A stretch of DNA of 5,153 nucleotides from an uncultured Bacteroidota bacterium (GTDB taxonomy: Bacteria; Bacteroidota; Bacteroidia; Chitinophagales; Chitinophagaceae): assembly GCA_903912435.1 (NCBI GenBank), contig CAIWHI010000867.1, positions 1 through 5,153 of the forward strand. Direction: 5' to 3'. Below, piece by piece: positions 1-5,153 of this stretch. A program made the translations under genes and the position numbers. The stretch's first letter is position 1, and the number at the start of each line of letters is the position of its first letter. A model generated the notes under the pieces. That model did no database searches, was not told the origin of the DNA, and saw only the letters and a list, made by a program, of their open reading frames with translations.

Positions 1-255
1 ATAACCTGGGTAATGGAACCAAATACTTTTATAGATAACCAAATGAAAGGACCTTATAAATTATGGGAACATACCCATAATTTTACTTCTGTACCAGGTG
101 GAGTGAGAATGAATGATGAGGTAAAGTATGAATTGCCATTAGGCTTTCTGGGAGAAATAGCGCATGCACTTATTGTGAAGAAGAAGCTGGAAGAAATTTT
201 TAGTTTCCGATTCAATGCAATGATTAAAATGTTTGGAGAATATAAAATTAAGTAG
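1..255 (+). CDS. SRPBCC-fold protein, C-terminal part (5' end outside window)
   Basis: Seen: the reading frame is open from base 1 and ends at TAG 253-255, giving 84 residues. The ATG at base 13 is internal, because the frame reads I-T-W-V before it and the family motif is already under way. The fragment carries the pattern F-x-D-x-Q-x-x-G-P-Y-x-x-W-x-H-x-H-x-F (residues 10-28), then a G-G-x-R-M-x-D strand, L-P-x-G-x-L-G and a long C-terminal helix ending K-M-F-G. Known: this pattern is typical of SRPBCC (polyketide cyclase/START-like) small-molecule-binding proteins of about 150 residues, so roughly the first half is missing. Context: it ends 5 nt before crtZ on the same strand, so it is very likely co-transcribed with the carotenoid genes; similar genes occur beside bacterial carotenoid genes. 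Inferred: it may bind or deliver a hydrophobic carotenoid intermediate, but nothing in the sequence proves a reaction. The family call is firm; the role is open. Confidence 0.85.
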   Translation: MTWVMEPNTFIDNQMKGPYKLWEHTHNFTSVPGGVRMNDEVKYELPLGFLGEIAHALIVKKKLEEIFSFRFNAMIKMFGEYKIK

Positions 256-260
256 ATAAA

Positions 261-713
261 ATGGGTGCAATCATCACTATAATTACGTTTTTTAGTATGG
301 AAGCAGTGGCTTGGCTTGCACATAAGTTTTTGATGCATGGGCTTTTGTGGAACTTACATGAAGACCACCATAAAAAGAACCCGACTTCATTTTTTGAAAA
401 GAATGATTACTTCTTTGTGATATTTGCCGTTCCAGGCATTCTTTGTTTGGCTTTGGGCTTATATACTAGCCTCAACGCATTACTATTTGTGGGCTTAGGT
501 ATTACCATATATGGTTTTGCTTATTTTATGGTTCATGATATTTTCATACACCAGCGGTTCAAAATTTTCCGGAATGCGGATAATTTTTATTTCAAGGCTA
601 TCCGCAGGGCGCATAAGATGCATCATAAGCATCTGGGCAAGGAAGATGGTGAATGCTTCGGTATGCTGTGGGTGCCAATGAAATACTTTGTTGATGCACT
701 AAAACAGAAATAA
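261..713 (+). CDS. crtZ: Beta-carotene hydroxylase, CrtZ type (fatty acid hydroxylase superfamily)
   Basis: Integral-membrane di-iron oxygenase expected to hydroxylate the beta-rings of beta-carotene at C3 and C3', giving zeaxanthin via cryptoxanthin. Seen: 150 residues with all four histidine clusters of the superfamily: HKFLMH (21-26), HEDHH (33-37), HDIFIH (92-97) and HKMHH (118-122). Hydrophobic stretches at about 2-20, 50-70 and 73-92 fit membrane helices placing the His boxes on one face. The length and the M-E-x-x-A-W-L-x-H-K opening match compact bacterial CrtZ proteins, so the ATG at 261 is a good start and little or nothing is missing. It lies 5 nt after the SRPBCC stop, and its TAA shares one base with the ATG of the lycopene cyclase (TAATG), which suggests translational coupling. 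The adjacent cyclase would supply its substrate, supporting carotenoid rather than sterol or fatty-acid hydroxylation. The exact product (mono- or dihydroxylated, or another ring carotenoid) is inferred. Confidence 0.93.
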   Translation: MGAIITIITFFSMEAVAWLAHKFLMHGLLWNLHEDHHKKNPTSFFEKNDYFFVIFAVPGILCLALGLYTSLNALLFVGLGITIYGFAYFMVHDIFIHQRFKIFRNADNFYFKAIRRAHKMHHKHLGKEDGECFGMLWVPMKYFVDALKQK

Positions 714-1402
714 TGATACAAGAAAAATACACCTATTTATTGGTCGACTTTTTTTGTATCATCTTCCCATTCCTGTTTTCATTTCATCCTAAATTCAAAT
801 TCTATCCTCAATGGAAGTATTTTGGCCTTCCAGCTCTGGTAACAGCATTGTTCTTCGTTATTTGGGATGTCTTTTTTACAGCCTTGGGTGTATGGAGTTT
901 TAGTCCGGGCTTTGTAGTTGGGATTTATTTTTTTGGTCTACCCCTTGAGGAATATTTGTTCTTTATATTTATTCCCTACGCCTGTGTATTTACCTATTAT
1001 TGTATTGGTACCTATTTAAACCTTAGTCGATTCAATAACAGCTTCAGGTACTTTACTTTGGTACTTGCATTCCTTTTGCTGATATTCGGATTTTTTCACT
1101 TAAACCAATTGTATACTTCTTCTACGTTTATTTTATTGGCTATTGTGCTTATCCTATTATGGATATCAAGGGTTGATTATTTGCCCTCCTTCTTTATTAC
1201 TTTCTTAGTAATTTTATTACCTTTTTTTATTTCTAATGGTATTTTAACAGGGAGTTTCATTCGCCAGCCGGTTGTTATGTACAATAATAATTATAACCTG
1301 GGTATTAGAATGTTTACCATTCCAGTGGAGGATACATTCTATGGAATGCTCCTGATGTTGATGAATGTGGCTGGATATGAGTATCTAAAAAGGAAACAAT
1401 AA
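713..1402 (+). CDS. Lycopene cyclase, fused CrtYc-CrtYd-type membrane protein
   Basis: Expected to cyclise the ends of lycopene to beta-rings, giving beta-carotene, in the cytoplasmic membrane. Seen: 229 residues, almost wholly hydrophobic, with about six to seven predicted membrane segments. Two half-domains each carry an acidic P-x-E motif at a helix start: P-L-E-E-Y-L-F-F (77-84), preceded by W-D (51-52), and P-V-E-D-T-F-Y (204-210), preceded by G-I-R-M-F. Known: this repeated arrangement is that of the heterodimeric CrtYc/CrtYd cyclases of Gram-positive bacteria and of the cyclase part of fungal bifunctional proteins; many Bacteroidetes carry the two halves fused in about 230 residues, as here. 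It is unrelated to the FAD-binding CrtY/CrtL cyclases: no Rossmann motif is present. The start overlaps the crtZ stop by one base. It is the last recognisable gene of the operon. The family is clear; whether one or both lycopene ends are cyclised cannot be read from sequence. Confidence 0.92.
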   Translation: MIQEKYTYLLVDFFCIIFPFLFSFHPKFKFYPQWKYFGLPALVTALFFVIWDVFFTALGVWSFSPGFVVGIYFFGLPLEEYLFFIFIPYACVFTYYCIGTYLNLSRFNNSFRYFTLVLAFLLLIFGFFHLNQLYTSSTFILLAIVLILLWISRVDYLPSFFITFLVILLPFFISNGILTGSFIRQPVVMYNNNYNLGIRMFTIPVEDTFYGMLLMLMNVAGYEYLKRKQ

Positions 1403-1462
1403 TGATATTCTTCAATTGTTTATAATTGAGAAATATTAATAGGTGCCTCGTCTTAAACTAAA

Positions 1463-1501
1463 TGCTTAAATTGCAGTCATAATGACTCTTTAATTTAAGC
1501 A
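1463..1501 (+). promoter_or_regulatory. Nested inverted repeat before the receptor gene
   Basis: Seen: a perfect 10-bp inverted repeat, TGCTTAAATT (1463-1472) with AATTTAAGCA (1492-1501), encloses a second perfect 5-bp repeat, AGTCA (1475-1479) with TGACT (1483-1487), around the loop TAA. The asymmetric internal loop is GC on one side and CTTT on the other. As RNA this is one two-tier hairpin that ends 15 nt before the ATG at 1517 and 6 nt before the TTG at 1508. There is no U-run after it, so it is not a typical intrinsic terminator. Inferred: a leader structure that controls translation of the receptor, an operator for a dimeric regulator, or a 3' end stabiliser of the carotenoid message. 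The rest of the 1403-1516 gap holds only a weak AT-rich hairpin (TCAATT 1412-1417 with AATTGA 1424-1429) and no convincing Bacteroidetes promoter. Confidence 0.55.
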
Positions 1502-1516
1502 CACTTATTGAAAAAT

Positions 1517-4456
1517 ATGATTACCCGTCTACTGGTTATAATAGGCCTATTAGCCTGTTCCTTAAATTCTTTCGCCCAAACATTTAAAATATCAGGTCAT
1601 GTGGTAGATGCCAATGATACTGTTCCGCTTATAGGTGTTTCTGCAATACTTACAAGTATTTCTGATTCTTCATTGAAAAATGGTGGTGTGTCGGACGGTG
1701 GTGGTGATTTTGAAATAAATAGTGTGAAGCCAGGCAGGTATAAACTGAGGATGACTTATCTAGGCTACAAGAATGTAGATAAGGTAGTAATGGTAGCCGA
1801 TAAGGATGTGGTACTGTCTACTATATCAATGAGTTCGGTAAATAAAGAGCTAAAGGGAGTAACTGTAGAAGGAAAGCAAATAAGGGCTGAGCAACTGGGA
1901 GATACCACACAATTTAGGGCTGATGCTTTTAAGACACATCCCGATGCTACTGCAGAGGAACTGGTAACAAAAATGCCTGGTGTGACAAGTGATAATAATG
2001 GTGTGAAAGTGAATGGGGAAACTGTTCAGCAAGTGTACGTAGATGGTAAGCCATTCTTCGGTACAGACCCTGGTTTGGCATTGAAAAACCTACCAGCAGA
2101 AGTAGTTGATAAAATACAGATTTTTGACAAAATGAGTGACCAGGCTACTTTTACAGGCTTTGATGATGGTAATTCACAGAAGACCATGAATATCCAGACC
2201 AAAGGCAATAAAAGAGAAGGGCAGTTTGGTAAGATTTATGGAGGGGTAGGGACTGATGATAGGTATTTAGCAGGCGGTAGTTTCAATTCATTTAGTGGCG
2301 ACCAACGGATATCTGTTATTGGTATGACCAATAATATTAACCAACAAAATTTCAACTCACAGGATATACTAGGAAGTTCGGGTGGAGGTGGTGGCCGTGG
2401 ATTTGGCGGCGGCGGTGGCGGTGGTATGTTTGGCGGCGGCGGTGGCGGCGGAAACAATTTCATGGTAGGCTCACAATCGGGAATTACTAAAACTAATAGT
2501 GCAGGTATCAATTATAGTGACCAATGGGGGCCAAAAATCAAGGTTTCGGCCAGTTATTTCTTCAATAGTTCTGATAATACCAATCTTACAGAATCAGTAA
2601 AAAACTTGAGCTATCCCGGTCGTAATTTGTTGATAGATACTAACCTAACCTCAATTTACAATCAGGCTGATAATTCAACTACAAAGAATTTGAACCATAG
2701 ATTGAATGTGAGGTTTGAATATACTATAGACTCTGCAAATAGTTTGATAATAACTCCCAATCTAAGTTTGCAGGAGAATTATAGCAAGACTAGTCAGATA
2801 GATAGTAGCTTGTCATTGGAACGTATCTTATTGAGTAATGCATTAAATGGTAGTAACATAAATAGTGCAGGGTATACTTTTAACAATAACCTATTGTTTC
2901 AGCATAAGATGAAAAAACGTGGCCGCACCATTTCTATTAATATAAATACCAGCATTAACCAGAAAACAGGGGATGGAGATTATTCAACCATTACCGGTGC
3001 TAAGGATTCATTGTATGAATTTACCAATCTTGACCAGAATTACCAACTGAAAAATAAGGGCTATACAGTGTCACCTAGCGTGAACTATACCGAGCCACTG
3101 AGTAAGAAAAGTCAGTTGATGTTTAGCTACAATCCTTCATTCTCTCAAAGTACATCGGACAAGGAAACTGATACGCTAATTTCGGCAAGTGATACTTATA
3201 TTCATGACTCATTGCTGTCTAACAAATACAATAGTAATTACAATACCCAGAAGGGAGGAATGAGTTACCGATACAATAATAAGTTGATGAGCCTGAATAT
3301 TGGGGCTAATTACCAATATTCAACCTTATCCGGTGACCAGACATACCCCACTTCATTAACTGTAAACAGAAATTTCTCTAATATCCTTCCTAATGCATTT
3401 TTTAATTACAGGTATAAGGATGGTAAGAATCTGAGGATATTTTATCGCAGCAATATTAATGCGCCATCTATTAGCCAATTGCAGAATGTAATAGATGTAA
3501 GCAATCCATTAGCCCTATCAACGGGCAATACCAAATTGACTCAAGACTTTGAGCAAACCTTAACTATCCGTTTTGGGCAAACAAAATCTAAATCGGGTCA
3601 TAACTTCTTTGTGTACGCCATGGCCAACTATATCAACAATTATATAGGTAGTGCTACCTATAGCACCATGAAGGCAGATTCGGCTATTGGTAATGGTATT
3701 TTCCTAAAACGTGGTGGCCAATTGACACTGCCTGTAAATCTTCCCTACTATTCCAATAACAGGTTATTTGTTACCTATGGAGTGCCGATAACCCCATTAA
3801 AGAGTAATCTGAATTTTAATGGTGGTATCAACTATACCCGCACTCCGGGTCTTATAAATGATGTAACCAGCTACTCAAATAATTATGTGCCCAATGCTGG
3901 AGTGGTATTGAGTAGTAATGTGAGCCAGTACCTTGATTTTACCTTGTCTTATACGGGTAATTACAATTTAGTGCATAATACTTTACAGGGGCAGGCAAAT
4001 AATAATTATTATAACCATACAGCCTCTTTCAAGATTAATTATATCCTCTTCAAATCGCTGGTATTAAATACCAACATTACTAATAGCTATTATAGCACTT
4101 TGAGTTCGTCTACGGGTACAGTTAATTTCTATTTATGGAATGCATATGTTGGCTATAAATTCCTGAAAAATAAGAGCCTTGAAGCCAGGATTAGTGCATT
4201 TGATATTCTTAATCAAAATAAGAGTGTATCGCGAATAGTAGGTGCCAACTATGTAGAAAATGATGTGACCAATGTGCTGAAACAATATTTTATGTTCCAG
4301 CTTACGTACACTTTAAGGAATTTCAAGGGACCATTACCTGATGATAACAGGGGAGATGGACATAGACCGCCATTTGAAGGTGGTGGTTTCAGACCAGGAC
4401 CAGGTGGCCCTCCCGGTGGAGGTATGATGGGTGGTGGTTTCGATCATAATCATTAA
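1517..4456 (+). CDS. TonB-dependent-receptor-like outer-membrane beta-barrel protein
   Basis: Seen (numbering from ATG 1517, 979 residues): a signal peptide at 1-20 ending S-F-A before Q; a carboxypeptidase-regulatory-like Ig-type domain at about 23-105 (I-S-G-x-V-V-D, later G-x-Y-x-L-R-M-T-Y-L-G-Y); a plug domain at about 115-230 with A-E-E-L-V-x-K-M-P-G-V and the motif VYVDGKPFFG (173-182); then a barrel to residue 936. The stretch at 648-674 (N-A-P-S-I-S-Q-L-Q ... N-P-L ... G-N-T-K-L) is typical of the Bacteroidetes barrel family often called outer membrane beta-barrel family protein. The last strand is about 924-936. Known: such proteins take up large ligands using TonB energy or act as surface barrels; substrates are mostly unknown. 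No SusD gene follows and the protein lacks SusC hallmarks. Odd points: a polyglycine loop (289-312) and a 43-residue Gly/Pro-rich tail after the barrel. Start: ATG 1517 is preferred for its A-rich upstream bases; TTG 1508 is in frame and would add M-K-N. The gene is followed directly by a terminator and appears monocistronic. Confidence 0.9.
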   Translation: MITRLLVIIGLLACSLNSFAQTFKISGHVVDANDTVPLIGVSAILTSISDSSLKNGGVSDGGGDFEINSVKPGRYKLRMTYLGYKNVDKVVMVADKDVVLSTISMSSVNKELKGVTVEGKQIRAEQLGDTTQFRADAFKTHPDATAEELVTKMPGVTSDNNGVKVNGETVQQVYVDGKPFFGTDPGLALKNLPAEVVDKIQIFDKMSDQATFTGFDDGNSQKTMNIQTKGNKREGQFGKIYGGVGTDDRYLAGGSFNSFSGDQRISVIGMTNNINQQNFNSQDILGSSGGGGGRGFGGGGGGGMFGGGGGGGNNFMVGSQSGITKTNSAGINYSDQWGPKIKVSASYFFNSSDNTNLTESVKNLSYPGRNLLIDTNLTSIYNQADNSTTKNLNHRLNVRFEYTIDSANSLIITPNLSLQENYSKTSQIDSSLSLERILLSNALNGSNINSAGYTFNNNLLFQHKMKKRGRTISININTSINQKTGDGDYSTITGAKDSLYEFTNLDQNYQLKNKGYTVSPSVNYTEPLSKKSQLMFSYNPSFSQSTSDKETDTLISASDTYIHDSLLSNKYNSNYNTQKGGMSYRYNNKLMSLNIGANYQYSTLSGDQTYPTSLTVNRNFSNILPNAFFNYRYKDGKNLRIFYRSNINAPSISQLQNVIDVSNPLALSTGNTKLTQDFEQTLTIRFGQTKSKSGHNFFVYAMANYINNYIGSATYSTMKADSAIGNGIFLKRGGQLTLPVNLPYYSNNRLFVTYGVPITPLKSNLNFNGGINYTRTPGLINDVTSYSNNYVPNAGVVLSSNVSQYLDFTLSYTGNYNLVHNTLQGQANNNYYNHTASFKINYILFKSLVLNTNITNSYYSTLSSSTGTVNFYLWNAYVGYKFLKNKSLEARISAFDILNQNKSVSRIVGANYVENDVTNVLKQYFMFQLTYTLRNFKGPLPDDNRGDGHRPPFEGGGFRPGPGGPPGGGMMGGGFDHNH
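2402..2455 (+). repeat. Tandem 27-bp polyglycine-coding repeat inside the receptor gene
   Basis: Seen: two adjacent 27-bp units (2402-2428 and 2429-2455) encode F-GGGGGGG-M and F-GGGGGGG-N. Their first 20 bases are identical (TTTGGCGGCGGCGGTGGCGG) and they diverge only near the end of each unit. Each unit is itself made of GGC/GGT triplets. The tract lies in a wider glycine-rich run (2381-2452) that is far more GC-rich than the rest of the gene. By strand alternation it probably falls in an early extracellular loop, between barrel strands near residues 264-274 and 324-334. Unit gain or loss would keep the reading frame, so length variation would change the loop rather than switch the gene off. 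Confidence 0.8.
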
Positions 4457-4460
4457 AAGT

Positions 4461-4495
4461 AAAAGGCTCCTTTTCGGTGAGAAATGGAGCCTTTT
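4461..4495. terminator. Bidirectional intrinsic terminator between convergent genes
   Basis: Seen: a perfect 10-bp inverted repeat, AAAAGGCTCC (4461-4470) with GGAGCCTTTT (4486-4495). After a T-T mismatch the stem continues with TTTC (4472-4475) pairing GAAA (4481-4484) around the 5-nt loop GGTGA. On the plus strand the stem ends in CCTTTTAAGTTTATTT; on the minus strand it ends in CCTTTTACTTTTAAT, so both directions have a GC-rich stem base followed by a T-rich tail. It starts 4 nt after the receptor stop and lies 23 nt beyond the stop of the convergent KdsC gene, as expected for a shared terminator. Confidence 0.9.
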
Positions 4496-4518
4496 AAGTT
4501 TATTTCAGTTTTAATATT

Positions 4519-5025
4519 CTACACAGGCATATGCCAGTGATTATTGAGTTTTAATACTTTCTCAATAACATCACGTGCGCAACCCAGTCCTCCATTTATC
4601 GGGGATATATACTTGCTCACTTGTTTTATTTCTTCTACGGCATCATTGGGGCAGCAGGGTAGTGCGCACAATTGCATAGCTGCATAGTCGGGAATATCAT
4701 CACCCATATAGAGCATGCTGCTAAAAGGTGTATTGGTGGCTTCTGCAATTTCAATCAGGAATTCTTTTTTATTTTCTATGCCTATATGCACCTCTTCTAT
4801 GCCAAGCCTGTTCAGTCTTTTCTTTACAGCCTCCGATTTGCCACCTGATATTATCCAAATGGTATAGCCTTGTTTTACGGCATATTGCATGGCATAGCCA
4901 TCTTTAATGTTCATCACCCTAAGCATGTGGCAATCTTCCATTAGCAGCAGGCTACCATCAGTAAGTACACCATCTACATCAAATATAAATGTACGTATGG
5001 GGGTGAATAATTCTAATAAATTCAT
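4519..5025 (-). CDS. kdsC: KdsC-like 3-deoxy-D-manno-octulosonate 8-phosphate phosphatase (HAD superfamily)
   Basis: Expected to remove phosphate from Kdo-8-phosphate to give free Kdo for the lipopolysaccharide inner core, in the cytoplasm and with Mg2+. Seen: 168 residues with the HAD motifs in order: FDVDGVLTDG (15-24) with nucleophile D16 and acid/base D18; the IKDGYA segment (40-45) usual in KdsC; motif II I-I-S-G-G with S60; a likely motif III lysine at 86 or 87; and motif IV M-G-D-D-I-P-D-Y (107-114) with D109/D110. The ending, GGLGCARDVIEKVLK then H-W, matches the Bacteroidetes form of the family. The size is that of the capless KdsC tetramer, with no fused isomerase. The ATG at 5025 has an A-rich leader and places motif I at the usual distance from the N-terminus. 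It lies 35 nt after the stop of an upstream minus-strand gene, so the two are probably co-transcribed. A related sugar-phosphate phosphatase of the same subfamily is the main alternative. Confidence 0.9.
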   Translation of the reverse strand: MNLLELFTPIRTFIFDVDGVLTDGSLLLMEDCHMLRVMNIKDGYAMQYAVKQGYTIWIISGGKSEAVKKRLNRLGIEEVHIGIENKKEFLIEIAEATNTPFSSMLYMGDDIPDYAAMQLCALPCCPNDAVEEIKQVSKYISPINGGLGCARDVIEKVLKLNNHWHMPV

Positions 5026-5060
5026 GTTTGATTTTTGTAGCTAGAAAAATAATGGGAAGA

Positions 5061-5153
5061 TTATTGATTATCCCTCCATTCATACACCCATTTGCTCTGA
5101 ATCATTTCCAGATGGCCTTCTGTGCATTCTTCACGCTTGCCTTCAAAGTTGGG
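5061..5153 (-). CDS. C-terminal end of an unrecognised protein (5' part outside window)
   Basis: Seen: reading the minus strand from the right edge, one frame is open for 30 codons and stops at TAA (5061-5063). The other two minus frames hit stops within this stretch. The peptide is highly charged, with two acidic and aromatic-rich parts: F-E-G-K-R-E-E-C-T-E-G-H-L-E-M and then S-K-W-V-Y-E-W-R-D-N-Q at the end. It contains one Cys and one His. Its stop lies 35 nt before the KdsC start on the same strand, which suggests an operon. I do not recognise the family and assign no function; 30 residues are too few. The main doubt is whether it is coding at all, but its frame, position and amino-acid make-up favour a real gene end. 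Confidence 0.6.
   Translation of the reverse strand, partial: PNFEGKREECTEGHLEMIQSKWVYEWRDNQ

Noticed and set aside
13..255. ATG at base 13 as the true start of the first gene
   Set aside because: The frame is open upstream to base 1 and the SRPBCC motif needs the preceding half of the fold, so this Met is internal and the gene is cut by the window edge.
54..338. Minus-strand ORF overlapping the SRPBCC and crtZ genes
   Set aside because: It is antisense to two genes with clear family motifs, and its translation shows no recognisable domain.
1421..1428. TATAATTG as a promoter -10 or Bacteroidetes -7 element
   Set aside because: It matches TATAAT and comes within one base of TAnnTTTG, but no TTGACA or TTTG element lies at the right distance upstream, and such matches are common by chance in AT-rich DNA.
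1517..1579. Lipobox-like L-L-A-C in the receptor signal peptide, suggesting a lipoprotein
   Set aside because: A normal signal peptidase I site (S-F-A before Q) follows six residues after the Cys and is typical for these barrels. Lipidation of such a receptor would be unusual, so the Cys is best read as part of the hydrophobic core.
1850..2208. Two minus-strand 60-codon ORFs within the plug-domain region
   Set aside because: Both lie antisense to conserved receptor plug sequence and have no features of their own.
2402..2455. CRISPR-like or mobile-element repeat
   Set aside because: The two copies are directly adjacent, in frame and coding for glycine, with no spacers, terminal inverted repeats or transposase.
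2236..2511. Minus-strand ORF encoding a proline-rich protein
   Set aside because: Its polyproline runs are the complement of the GGC/GGT glycine codons of the receptor. It has no start context or conserved features, and it lies wholly inside a well-supported gene.
1517..4456. SusC-type glycan importer
   Set aside because: The barrel motifs match the general outer-membrane beta-barrel family rather than SusC, and no SusD-like gene follows; a terminator does.

Overview
The window looks like chromosomal DNA from a pigmented, Gram-negative member of the Bacteroidetes (Bacteroidota), perhaps Chitinophagaceae or Sphingobacteria-like. The evidence is the AT-rich coding sequence, the lack of Shine-Dalgarno sequences before the starts, a large outer-membrane receptor of the carboxypeptidase-regulatory-domain/plug/barrel type, a KdsC of the short Bacteroidetes type, and a carotenoid operon with a fused CrtYc-CrtYd-like lycopene cyclase.

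Layout. Bases 1-1402 (+) are the distal end of a carotenoid operon: the C-terminal part of an SRPBCC-fold protein (open at the left edge), a CrtZ-type beta-carotene hydroxylase, and a membrane lycopene cyclase. The genes are separated by 5 nt and then overlap by 1 nt. Cyclase (lycopene to beta-carotene) and hydroxylase (beta-carotene to zeaxanthin) are consecutive pathway steps. The upstream genes for phytoene synthase and desaturase would be expected to the left, outside the window. Bases 1403-1516 are non-coding and hold a nested inverted repeat just before the next gene. Bases 1517-4456 (+) encode a TonB-dependent-receptor-like outer-membrane barrel protein with a tandemly duplicated polyglycine loop and an unusual Gly/Pro-rich C-terminal tail. 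A strong bidirectional terminator (4461-4495) separates it from a convergent minus-strand pair: a KdsC-like Kdo-8-phosphate phosphatase (4519-5025) and, upstream of it, the last 30 codons of an unrecognised protein (5061-5153) that runs off the right edge.

How the parts relate. The carotenoid genes probably make a yellow or orange membrane xanthophyll. KdsC feeds the Kdo inner core of lipopolysaccharide. The receptor sits in the outer membrane, and its substrate cannot be told from sequence. I see no RNA genes, CRISPR array, insertion sequence or phage genes. I do not see a clearly new multi-gene system. The points most worth a second look are the nested inverted repeat before the receptor, the receptor's two glycine-rich regions, and the SRPBCC protein inside the carotenoid operon.
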